Assembly: GCA_027016675.1 (NCBI GenBank)
Contig: JALUSH010000118.1
Coordinates: forward strand, 1-14,128
Direction: 5' to 3'
Source of the DNA: Thermodesulfovibrio sp.
GTDB taxonomy: Bacteria > Nitrospirota > Thermodesulfovibrionia > Thermodesulfovibrionales > JdFR-85
Length of the DNA stretch: 14,128 bases
The notes under the pieces were generated by a model that had not been told where the DNA came from, did no database searches, and worked only from the letters and a program-made list of their open reading frames with translations. The translations under genes were made by a program, and so were the position numbers. Shown piece after piece: positions 6,928-13,445 of the stretch. Numbering within the stretch: the first letter of the stretch is position 1; each line of letters begins with the position of its first letter.

Positions 6928-6946
6928 GAGCATTGCAGATATGCTC
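6928..6946 (+). terminator. weak hairpin after the small Cys-rich ORF
   Basis: GAGCAT (6928-6933) pairs with ATGCTC (6941-6946) over a 7-nt loop and is followed by the AT-rich TATTATATAG. The stem is short and there is no proper U-tract, so termination is only a possibility. Confidence 0.25.
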
Positions 6947-7067
6947 TATTATATAGATAGGACGTGCAGAAGTGGCTCATCAAGGCATTGATAAAAAGGG
7001 AAACTACCCTGAAAGATATTGTATAATAGTTCTATAAATACGCGGGTTGTCTGAAAATGTTAATGCT

Positions 7068-7130
7068 TGTCACCCTGAATTTATTTAAGAGTCTCCTTTT
7101 TAGAGATTCTGAAACAAGTTCAGAATGACA
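7068..7130. repeat. 63-nt palindromic dispersed repeat, copy 2 (full length)
   Basis: The ends are TGTCA (7068-7072) and TGACA (7126-7130). The left arm (7068-7096) and right arm (7103-7130) pair imperfectly over about 28 positions around a T-rich loop. Inside the right arm a tighter hairpin (ATTCTGAA...TTCAGAAT around CAAG) matches copy 1 at 1593-1620 with paired changes. It looks like a REP/MITE-like element, and it sits directly upstream of the cmk promoter. Confidence 0.65.
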
Positions 7131-7132
7131 AC

Positions 7133-7161
7133 TTGAGGTGTTTGCCAGTATCTTTTATAAT
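7133..7161 (+). promoter_or_regulatory. putative sigma70-type promoter of the cmk-cytochrome b6 operon
   Basis: TTGAGG (7133-7138), a 17-nt spacer, and a perfect TATAAT (7156-7161), giving a predicted leader of about 45 nt before the cmk ATG at 7212. The -35 box lies 3 nt from the end of the palindromic repeat, so the element may influence this promoter. The cmk start lacks a clear Shine-Dalgarno. Confidence 0.5.
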
Positions 7162-7211
7162 TTGAGTAAACAAATGTATTATCATAATCGTCCTGATAAA
7201 TCTGTATCCCT

Positions 7212-7868
7212 ATGAAAAAGGTAATAACCATAGACGGACCCTCTGGTGCAGGGAAAAGCACCCTGGCAAAAAGGCTTGCCCAAAAACTATGCTTTCAGTA
7301 CCTTGATACAGGTGCCCTTTACAGGGCAGTAGCACTTTATTTGAGAAGAAGGGGCTACAATGAGGGTATATCTGACGATGAACTACGCAAGGTGCTCAAG
7401 GAGTTAAACATCGAGTTTTCCAATGGAAGGGTTTATATAAACAAGGAGGATGTCTCGGATGAGATCCGCACCCCTGAGATAGGGCATTACTCCTCTGTCT
7501 TCTCTGCAAGGCCCATGGTCAGAGAATTCCTGCTTGATATCCAGCGCAGATTTCCTGAAAAACATGATACTGTGGCGGAAGGAAGGGATATGGGCACAGT
7601 TGTCTTTCCCCATGCATGGAAGAAGTTCTTTTTGACAGCTTCTATGGAGGAAAGAGCAAAAAGAAGATACCATCAGTTAAAAGAGATGGGAAAGCCCGTT
7701 ACTCTTGATGAGGCACTCACAGATGTAAAAAACCGCGACGAAAGGGATGCGGGCAGGGCTATTGCACCACTCAAGGTGCCTGAGGATGCAGTTTACATTG
7801 ATACAACTGATCTGACTATCGAGGAAACCCTGAATAGAATCATAAGACATCTCAACTCTGATGCCTGA
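7212..7868 (+). CDS. cmk: (d)CMP kinase (cytidylate kinase)
   Basis: This enzyme phosphorylates CMP and dCMP with ATP in the cytoplasm. The 218 residues carry the P-loop GPSGAGKST at 9-17, the substrate-binding DTGALYR at 32-38, SARP at 98-101, the EGRDMGTVVFP motif at 123-133 and the lid/arginine region RDERDAGRAIAPL at 175-187, all in family order and at normal length. The ATG at 7212 follows TATCCCT and has no good Shine-Dalgarno, yet the P-loop begins nine residues in, as in homologues, so the start is right. It is the first gene of the plus-strand operon and overlaps the next gene by 8 nt. A cmk-plsC-ispH-rpsA order is a known housekeeping arrangement (cmk next to rpsA is widespread). 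Confidence 0.97.
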   Translation: MKKVITIDGPSGAGKSTLAKRLAQKLCFQYLDTGALYRAVALYLRRRGYNEGISDDELRKVLKELNIEFSNGRVYINKEDVSDEIRTPEIGHYSSVFSARPMVREFLLDIQRRFPEKHDTVAEGRDMGTVVFPHAWKKFFLTASMEERAKRRYHQLKEMGKPVTLDEALTDVKNRDERDAGRAIAPLKVPEDAVYIDTTDLTIEETLNRIIRHLNSDA

Positions 7869-8502
7869 ATGTAATATATATTGTATGGATGGACTGAAGG
7901 AGAAGGTCATTTACTACCTTTTCAAGATTTTATTTACTGTATTTTATAAAATACTGTTCTGTAGCGAGGTGAAGGGTGAACATAATATCCCTGAATCAGG
8001 GGGGGTTATTATAGCTTCAAACCATCTGAGCTATTTAGACCCCCCTTTAATTGGAATATCCATGAAAAGACAGACATACTTTATGTCCAAGGAATCACTC
8101 TTTAAAAATCCATTGATTGGATGGTTTGTACGAAGTTTCTCGATTCCTGTGGACAGGGAATCACCAAAACCATCAACGATAAAGAACGCTGTGAAGTTAC
8201 TAAAGAATGGTAAGGTGCTGGTACTATTCCCTGAAGGTGGCAGGAGCAAGGATGGAGATATTGGTGGTGGAAAGCGTGGAGTAGCCGTGATTGCTGCCAT
8301 GAGTAAGGCTCCTGTGGTTCCTGCGCTTATTGAAGGTACAGACAGGGCACTGCCAAAGGGTGCAAAGTTTATACGTCCGTCAAAGGTAAGAATAACCTTT
8401 GGCCCTCCTTTAGAGATAAAAACTGATGAGAGCACAAGGGATTATCAGCATAGATTAACGGAAGAGATTATGGAAAGAATACGGCAATTAAAGAATCACT
8501 AG
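7861..8502 (+). CDS. plsC: 1-acyl-sn-glycerol-3-phosphate acyltransferase
   Basis: This enzyme transfers an acyl chain to lysophosphatidic acid in phospholipid synthesis, at the inner face of the membrane. The 213 residues show a hydrophobic N-terminal segment (about 17-33), catalytic block I NHLSYLD with His55 and Asp60, block III FPEGGRS at 123-129, and block IV VVPALIEG at 152-159. The ATG at 7861 overlaps the end of cmk by 8 nt; an alternative ATG at 7885 would remove eight residues, and neither has a clear ribosome site, so the start is uncertain by that amount. It ends 228 nt before ispH, a gap filled mostly by a nested inverted-repeat element. Confidence 0.93.
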   Translation: MPECNIYCMDGLKEKVIYYLFKILFTVFYKILFCSEVKGEHNIPESGGVIIASNHLSYLDPPLIGISMKRQTYFMSKESLFKNPLIGWFVRSFSIPVDRESPKPSTIKNAVKLLKNGKVLVLFPEGGRSKDGDIGGGKRGVAVIAAMSKAPVVPALIEGTDRALPKGAKFIRPSKVRITFGPPLEIKTDESTRDYQHRLTEEIMERIRQLKNH

Positions 8503-8542
8503 CAATGTCTTTCTCGATTTACCTATTGAATCAGGCAGGTCT

Positions 8543-8682
8543 GGACAGGTGGGTATTGGCTTTACCGCTCATTCTCGACAGGCAGGATGCCTGTCTCCGA
8601 GGCAGGCAATCTACAGACTTCACCATCCAGGTGAAGTCTGTAGATTGCCTGAAAACCGCTCAAAGCCAATACCCACCTATCC
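8543..8682. mobile_element. 140-bp nested inverted-repeat (MITE-like) element between plsC and ispH
   Basis: The outer arms 8543-8563 and 8662-8682 are 21-nt reverse complements with one mismatch, starting GGACAGGTGGG and ending CCCACCTATCC. Inside are two more palindromes: GACAGGCA/TGCCTGTC around GGA (8577-8595), and a perfect 22-bp stem (8603-8624 with 8630-8651) around ATCCA. A shortened relative is at 6501-6540. There is no transposase, so if mobile it would be a non-autonomous, MITE-like element. The 60-codon frame across it (8505-8687) is best read as a by-product. No clear target-site duplication is seen. The remaining bases up to ispH (8683-8730) are AT-rich and hold its ribosome site. 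Confidence 0.65.
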
Positions 8683-8730
8683 AATGAATGGTCTTTATTC
8701 TATAAATTTAATTTTTAAGAGGTCTTAATT

Positions 8731-9573
8731 ATGGAGATACTGATTGCAGAGACAGCAGGGTTCTGTTTCGGAGTAAAAAGGGCAGTGGATATGGCCTTCA
8801 AGGCAGCCAACTCCCATAGTGGAAAGGCTGCTACCCTTGGCCCCATTATCCATAACCCTCAGGTTATTCAGAAGCTTGCCCACAGGGGACTGATACCTAT
8901 AGAAAAAATAGAAGACACTCATAAGTTTGATCTATTGCTCATCAGAACTCACGGTATCCCCCAGGATATTTACAAAAAAATACAGGAGAGGGGAATAAAT
9001 GTAATTGATGCCACATGCCCATTTGTAAAAAAGGCCCAGGAATATGCTAAACTTCTGAAAGAGGAAGGATACAGGGTTATAATACTGGGTGACAGGGATC
9101 ACCCCGAGGTAAAGGGCATTGTAAGCTATGCCGGAGCTGATACGCTCGTTGTAAAAAATGCTGAGGAGATCAAAAAACCGGGCAGGAAGGTGGGCATAGT
9201 GGTACAGACCACCCAGCCTTTGGAGAGATTAAAGGAGGTGGTCTCAAGAGTTGTAGAGACAGCAAAGGAGGTAAAAGTTTATAATACTATATGTAATTCC
9301 ACAGCCATGAGATTAAGAGAAACAGAAGAACTGGCTGGTGAGGTAGAGGTAATGTTTGTAATAGGTGGAAAGAACAGTGCCAACACAAAGCAGCTTGCCC
9401 GTCTTTGTCAGAGGATAGGTGTAAGAACCTACCATATAGAAACTGCTGATGAGATAAATACTGAATGGATTAAAGGTATCAAGAAGGCAGGCATTACTGC
9501 TGGTGCCTCAACGCCTGACTGGATAATCCAGGAGATAAGAGACCGGCTTGAATATCTGAGCAGTAAAGATTGA
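8731..9573 (+). CDS. ispH: 4-hydroxy-3-methylbut-2-enyl diphosphate reductase (LytB)
   Basis: This is the last enzyme of the MEP isoprenoid pathway, a [4Fe-4S] cytoplasmic reductase that makes IPP and DMAPP from HMBPP. The three cluster cysteines are Cys12 (GFCFGVKRAV), Cys96 (DATCPFVKK) and Cys188 (TICNSTAMR). Active-site residues are also visible: His41 (HNP), His74 (RTHG), His124 and Glu126 (DHPEVKG), Thr160-Thr161 (QTTQ), Asn215-Ser216 (GGKNSANT) and Ser260 (GASTPDW). The length of 280 is normal for the short form. The ATG at 8731 has AAGAGGT about 9 nt upstream. It is followed after 34 nt by rpsA; in some Clostridia ispH and an S1 protein are fused, whereas here they are adjacent but separate. 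Confidence 0.97.
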   Translation: MEILIAETAGFCFGVKRAVDMAFKAANSHSGKAATLGPIIHNPQVIQKLAHRGLIPIEKIEDTHKFDLLLIRTHGIPQDIYKKIQERGINVIDATCPFVKKAQEYAKLLKEEGYRVIILGDRDHPEVKGIVSYAGADTLVVKNAEEIKKPGRKVGIVVQTTQPLERLKEVVSRVVETAKEVKVYNTICNSTAMRLRETEELAGEVEVMFVIGGKNSANTKQLARLCQRIGVRTYHIETADEINTEWIKGIKKAGITAGASTPDWIIQEIRDRLEYLSSKD

Positions 9574-9590
9574 TTCTTTAATTTTTATAG

Positions 9591-9597
9591 AGGAGGT
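9591..9597 (+). promoter_or_regulatory. strong ribosome binding site of rpsA
   Basis: Full-consensus AGGAGGT, 10 nt upstream of the ATG at 9608. It fixes the rpsA start and is much stronger than the sites of the upstream genes. Confidence 0.7.
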
Positions 9598-9607
9598 CTA
9601 TCGGATA

Positions 9608-11197
9608 ATGGAAACACAGGAAAAGGAACTCCAGGAACTTCTCACAGAGACGATTCCTGAAATTGAGGAAGGAAGTATTGTAAAAGGAAAGGTTGTATCC
9701 ATACGACCTGATAGTATTGTAGTTGATATAGGATACAAGTCCGAGGGGTTTATCCCTGTCATGGAGTTTACTGAGGAAGAACTCTCTCAATTAAAAGAAG
9801 GCACTGAGATAGAGGTCTTTCTCTCAAGGATCGACTCTGAAGGACAGGTTTCACTCTCCATTGATAAAGCAAAACGATTAAAATTACTTAATCTGCTGCA
9901 GGAGGCACAGCAACATAACACCCCTGTTGAAGCAATAGTAAAAGAACATATCAAGGGAGGCTACAGGGTTGAAATAAATGGTGTAAAGGCCTTTATGCCA
10001 GGTTCGCAAACAGATATAAAACCCCTTAAAAATCCTGATGAGATAGTTGGTGACAGGATACTGGTAAAGGTACTGAAATTCAATAACAAGCTTACCAACA
10101 TAATAGTTTCGCGTAGAGAGGTGATTGAGGAAGAACGGGCAAGACTCAAGGAAAGGACTCTGCAACAATTAAAAGAAGGGGCACTTCTAAAAGGTGTTGT
10201 AAAAAATATAACAGATTATGGCGTATTTATAGACCTGGGAGGTATTGACGGACTCTTACATATCTCAGACATCTCATGGGGCAGGGTTAGGCACCCATCG
10301 GATGTATTCTCTATTGGACAGGAGGTTGAGGTAATTGTACTTAATTTTGATAAAGACACTGAAAAGGTAACACTGGGATACAAGCAAAAAAGACCTGATC
10401 CATGGCTAAGTATTGAAGACAGATACTCACCTGGCAAGATAGTAAGTGGTAAGGTGGTAAGTCTTACAGATTATGGAGCCTTCATCGAGCTTGAAGAGGG
10501 TGTAGAGGGGCTTATCCATGTATCAGAAATGGACTGGTCACGCAGACCCAAACATCCATCCAATTATATGGAGATAGGTGATTATATAGATGCCAAGATA
10601 CTGAATATAGACACTCAGAACAAAAGAATATCCCTTGGACTGAAGCAGCTAAAGCCAAAACCATGGGAAGTGGTAGCCCAGCGCTACAGGGTTGGACAGA
10701 AGGTTACAGGAAGGGTCAGGAGCATAACAGATTTTGGTGCCTTTGTTGAATTGCCTGAAGGAGTGGATGCACTGCTTCATGTGTCTGATCTTTCCTGGAC
10801 ACGACATATCAGACATCCCTCCGAGGTATTGAGAAAAGGGCAGAAGATAGAGGCTGTTGTACTTCATCTTGATCCAGAAAAGGAAAAGATGGCGCTTGGA
10901 CTCAAGCAACTCCAGCCTGACCCATGGATAGAAGAGATTCCTTCACGTTTCCACCTTGGAGATGAGGTAAAATGCAAGATAATAAGATTCAGCGAGTATG
11001 GGATATTTGTTGAGATAGAAGACTTTGTAGAGGGCCTGATTTATACATCTGAGATTAACACAGGCAATAAAAGACCTGAGGAGGTATACAAGGAAGGAGA
11101 TGAGGTTATAGCAAGGATTATAAAGATTGATCTTGAAAACAGAAAGATAGGCCTCAGCATGCTAAATCTAAAAACCATCGAGCATGTAGAATCATAG
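9608..11197 (+). CDS. rpsA: 30S ribosomal protein S1
   Basis: This mRNA-binding ribosomal protein is needed for initiation on structured or weak leaders. The 529 residues contain six S1 (OB-fold) domains: about 20-85, 105-172, 190-260, 275-346, 362-433 and 448-519. Domains 3-5 have the canonical ITDYGVFIDL, LTDYGAFIEL and ITDFGAFVEL strands and the LLHISDISW, LIHVSEMDW and LLHVSDLSW motifs. Domains 1 and 2 are more divergent, as expected for the ribosome-docking part, and domain 6 has SEYGIFVEI. The length is close to the roughly 557 of E. coli. The start is fixed by the AGGAGGT at 9591-9597. The sppA start follows its stop by only 3 nt, so the two are co-translated. Confidence 0.96.
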   Translation: METQEKELQELLTETIPEIEEGSIVKGKVVSIRPDSIVVDIGYKSEGFIPVMEFTEEELSQLKEGTEIEVFLSRIDSEGQVSLSIDKAKRLKLLNLLQEAQQHNTPVEAIVKEHIKGGYRVEINGVKAFMPGSQTDIKPLKNPDEIVGDRILVKVLKFNNKLTNIIVSRREVIEEERARLKERTLQQLKEGALLKGVVKNITDYGVFIDLGGIDGLLHISDISWGRVRHPSDVFSIGQEVEVIVLNFDKDTEKVTLGYKQKRPDPWLSIEDRYSPGKIVSGKVVSLTDYGAFIELEEGVEGLIHVSEMDWSRRPKHPSNYMEIGDYIDAKILNIDTQNKRISLGLKQLKPKPWEVVAQRYRVGQKVTGRVRSITDFGAFVELPEGVDALLHVSDLSWTRHIRHPSEVLRKGQKIEAVVLHLDPEKEKMALGLKQLQPDPWIEEIPSRFHLGDEVKCKIIRFSEYGIFVEIEDFVEGLIYTSEINTGNKRPEEVYKEGDEVIARIIKIDLENRKIGLSMLNLKTIEHVES

Positions 11198-11200
11198 TCA

Positions 11201-12055
11201 ATGAAAAAGGCCTGTTTGATAATAAGCATTCTAATCTTTGTCTTGATTGTCTTAAGTGTTGCCCTTTCAGTAATTGGTAAAAGGGTACCCCTTGTAGACA
11301 GAGTGGCAATTGTCCGGATCGAGGGTACCATTATTGGCTCCCAGCCTGTAATAGATCAGCTCAAGGAGTATTCCAAGGACCCTTCTGTAAAGGCTGTGGT
11401 TCTCAGGATAAACAGCCCGGGCGGTGCTGTTGCACCATCACAGGAGATATTTGAAGAGGTAAAAAAACTCAGAAAGAACAAACCAGTAGTGGTCTCCATG
11501 GGAGCCCTTGCAGCCTCAGGCGGATATTATATATCTGCTCCAGCCACAAAGATATATGCAAATCCAGGAACCATAACAGGCTCAATTGGTGTTATAATGG
11601 AGATACCGAATCTGAAGGGTCTAATGGACAAGGTGGGAATAAAGACAGAGGTGATCAAGAGTGGCAAGCATAAGGACCTTGCCTCTGTCTTCCGGGGAAT
11701 AGGAGAGGAAGAAAGAAAGATACTCCAGGGAGTTCTTGACGATGTTCACGACCAGTTTATAAAAGCAGTTGCAGAGGGAAGAAAACTCCCCTATGACAAG
11801 GTAAAGAGTATAGCTGATGGCAGAATATTTACAGGCAGGCAGGCAAAGAAGATAGGTCTTGTTGATGAGATTGGGAACATAGAGGATGCCATCAGAGAGG
11901 CTGCAAGACTTGGTGGTATTAAGGGAGAACCCCATATTGTGGAAAAGAAAGAAAAACCTTCTATTCTTGATTATCTCACAGGAAAGGTAGCAGAACAGTA
12001 CAAGACCCTTCTGGATACCACTATAAGTGTTAAATATCTTCTCTATTTAAAATAA
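11201..12055 (+). CDS. sppA: signal peptide peptidase SppA (S49 family)
   Basis: This membrane-anchored serine protease degrades released signal peptides. The 284 residues begin with a basic end and one transmembrane segment (about 4-26), followed by the S49 core: RINSPGGAVAPS (69-80), the nucleophile Ser106 in GALAASGGYY, TGSIGVI (126-132) and the general base Lys158 in SGKHKDL, 52 residues after the serine as in the short, Bacillus-type enzyme with a Ser/Lys dyad. The C-terminal GRIFTGRQAKKIGLVDEIG is also family-typical. The protein is half the length of E. coli SppA (single-domain form). It starts 3 nt after rpsA and has little room for its own ribosome site, suggesting translational coupling. 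Confidence 0.95.
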   Translation: MKKACLIISILIFVLIVLSVALSVIGKRVPLVDRVAIVRIEGTIIGSQPVIDQLKEYSKDPSVKAVVLRINSPGGAVAPSQEIFEEVKKLRKNKPVVVSMGALAASGGYYISAPATKIYANPGTITGSIGVIMEIPNLKGLMDKVGIKTEVIKSGKHKDLASVFRGIGEEERKILQGVLDDVHDQFIKAVAEGRKLPYDKVKSIADGRIFTGRQAKKIGLVDEIGNIEDAIREAARLGGIKGEPHIVEKKEKPSILDYLTGKVAEQYKTLLDTTISVKYLLYLK

Positions 12056-12057
12056 AA

Positions 12058-12063
12058 GGAGGT
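12058..12063 (+). promoter_or_regulatory. ribosome binding site deciding the HU/IHF start
   Basis: GGAGGT right after the sppA stop. A GTG at 12062 lies inside it, so the true start must be the ATG at 12068. Confidence 0.65.
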
Positions 12064-12067
12064 GTGT

Positions 12068-12355
12068 ATGACAAGGTCAGAGCTTATTATGAAGGTTTAT
12101 GAAGAGCTGGAAGGCTACACCAGAAAACAGACAGAGATAATAGTGGAGACCTTCTTTGATGCCATTAAATCAGCACTCATGAAAGGAGAAAAGGTAGAAC
12201 TGAGGGGCTTTGGGAACTTCAAGGTAAAAACAAGAAAGCCCAGACAGGCACGAAACCCAAAGACAGGCGAACAAGTAGAGGTTCCTCCAAGGAGGGTGAT
12301 ACACTTCAAGCCTGGCAGAGAATTAAAGGAGGCTCTGAACTCCCGAGAGATGTGA
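12068..12355 (+). CDS. HU/IHF-family DNA-bending protein
   Basis: A 95-residue nucleoid protein starting MTRSELIMKVYEEL. It has the family's two N-terminal helices (about 3-38), the GFGNF turn at 47-51, and the DNA-clamping beta arm with RNPKTGE at 62-68, including the intercalating Pro64, then VIHFKPGRELKEALN. The length is normal. The arm and the LRGFGNFKV/RRVIHFKPG strands resemble IHF subunits at least as much as HU, and which of the two it is cannot be decided here. It binds as a dimer and bends DNA. It sits directly after sppA, and its stop overlaps the GTG of the Rieske gene (GTGA), so expression of the electron-transfer genes is coupled to it. Confidence 0.95.
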   Translation: MTRSELIMKVYEELEGYTRKQTEIIVETFFDAIKSALMKGEKVELRGFGNFKVKTRKPRQARNPKTGEQVEVPPRRVIHFKPGRELKEALNSREM

Positions 12356-12798
12356 ACAGAAGGGCCTTTCTATCAACTGCCATCAAGGTATTTTTTACCA
12401 CTGCAGGCATCGTAACAGGAGCGATTGCCCTATTATTCAGCTATCCCTTTAAGATCAAAAAGCGTGCTATAAGATACTTTCCTGTTATGGATGAGGAGGA
12501 GATTCCCCGTAGGGGAGTGAAAACAGTAACCTTCAAATACAAACGTCAGAACAGGGTGCTTAACACAAGGGCATTCGTGGTAAATCATAATGATATAGTT
12601 TTTGTGCTCTCTCCGGTATGCACACACCTTGGATGTCTTGTTAACTGGCACAGAAGGAAACAGGAGTTTCTCTGCCCCTGCCATGGCGGCAGGTATGACA
12701 TAGAAGGAAAGGTCCTGGCAGGACCTCCTCCTGCTCCGCTAACAAGACTACCTTACAGGATTTCAGAGGGCAAACTCTATATTGGATTAAAGGTCTGA
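12352..12798 (+). CDS. Rieske 2Fe-2S protein of a b6f/bc-type complex
   Basis: This is the high-potential electron carrier between quinol and cytochrome c. The 148 residues begin with a twin-arginine-like MNRRAFLS and a membrane anchor (about 11-31). The cluster ligands are Cys90 and His92 (CTHLGC) and Cys108 and His111 (CPCHGG); Cys95 and Cys110 form the stabilising disulfide. The family-typical GPPPAPL follows at 124-130. Where mitochondrial-type Rieske proteins have HGS, this one has HGG (Gly113), while Tyr115 is kept; from known mutants, loss of that serine lowers the midpoint potential (inference). The start is a GTG overlapping the HU stop by 4 nt, and the end overlaps the cytochrome b6 start by 1 nt (TGATG). 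Confidence 0.95.
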   Translation: MNRRAFLSTAIKVFFTTAGIVTGAIALLFSYPFKIKKRAIRYFPVMDEEEIPRRGVKTVTFKYKRQNRVLNTRAFVVNHNDIVFVLSPVCTHLGCLVNWHRRKQEFLCPCHGGRYDIEGKVLAGPPPAPLTRLPYRISEGKLYIGLKV

Positions 12799-13445
12799 TG
12801 GGCAGAATATTCGACTGGATAGATTCCCGCTTTGGTGTAAAGGCACCACACAGCAGGTTCCTTCAGAGACCTCTTAATGAAAGAATAAATTATCTTTACT
12901 GTCTCGGTGGGGTTGCCTTTGTGTTGTTTTTGTGTCTTATTATATCAGGCGCTCTCCTCACAATCTATTATGTACCATCTCAGGATGAGGCATTTCAAAG
13001 CATAGTACGTATTACCAGGGAGGTCAGGCTGGGCTGGTTTATAAGAGGTGTGCATAAATGGTCAGCAAACCTGCTGATTATCTTCATAATCCTTCATACC
13101 CTGAGGGTCATCCTCTACAAGGCATACCGTCCTCCCAGGGAACTGAACTGGGTGGTAGGGGTCTGCACACTTGTTGTTGCATTTGCATCAGGCTTTACAG
13201 GCTATCTTCTTCCATGGGACCAGAAGGCATACTGGGCAACCGAGGTGGGCACATCCATGGCAGGTACAATCCCTTATATAGGAAAGTATCTCCTCTATCT
13301 CTTACGTGGAGGCACAGAAGTGGACGGAAATACCCTCATCAGATTCTACAGCTTTCATATCCTCTGGCTTCCCGTAACAATGGGAGTGCTGCTGTGGGCC
13401 CATTTTCATATGGTAAAGAGACAGGGTATATCAGGCGGGTTATGA
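12798..13445 (+). CDS. cytochrome b6 (N-terminal heme-bearing half of cytochrome b)
   Basis: A four-helix membrane protein that carries two b hemes and the Qi-side of the quinol oxidoreductase. The 215 residues equal plant/cyanobacterial PetB in length. The heme ligands fall at His86 (GVHKWSAN), His100 (ILHTLRV), His187 (SFHILW) and His202 (WAHFHM), the same numbers as in chloroplast cytochrome b6. Cys35 in YCLGG matches the residue that covalently binds the extra heme c(n) in b6f complexes. GYLLPWDQKAYWA (135-147) is the family Qo-side signature. The C-terminal half (subunit IV) does not follow; the only candidate in the window is at 6030-6419 on the other strand. The gene overlaps convergent recR by 6 bp. 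Confidence 0.95.
   Translation: MGRIFDWIDSRFGVKAPHSRFLQRPLNERINYLYCLGGVAFVLFLCLIISGALLTIYYVPSQDEAFQSIVRITREVRLGWFIRGVHKWSANLLIIFIILHTLRVILYKAYRPPRELNWVVGVCTLVVAFASGFTGYLLPWDQKAYWATEVGTSMAGTIPYIGKYLLYLLRGGTEVDGNTLIRFYSFHILWLPVTMGVLLWAHFHMVKRQGISGGL

Noticed and set aside
6765..6983. 72-codon minus-strand frame
   Set aside because: It is the antisense of the Cys-rich small ORF, which has a better ribosome site and composition.
6999..7026. A second promoter with TATAAT near 7020
   Set aside because: The -10 is good but no acceptable -35 is found at 16-18 nt, and the TTGATA upstream is too far away.
8031..8435. 134-codon minus-strand frame
   Set aside because: Antisense of plsC, whose catalytic motifs are intact.
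8603..8651. Intrinsic terminator between plsC and ispH
   Set aside because: The 22-bp stem is very strong but has no U-tract after it and belongs to the repeat element; genes downstream need read-through or an unseen promoter.
8505..8687. 60-codon plus-strand frame between plsC and ispH
   Set aside because: It consists almost entirely of the nested inverted repeat and has no ribosome site; the translation shows no family feature.
11041..11331. 96-codon minus-strand frame across the rpsA-sppA junction
   Set aside because: Antisense to two well-supported genes and without a ribosome site or family motif.
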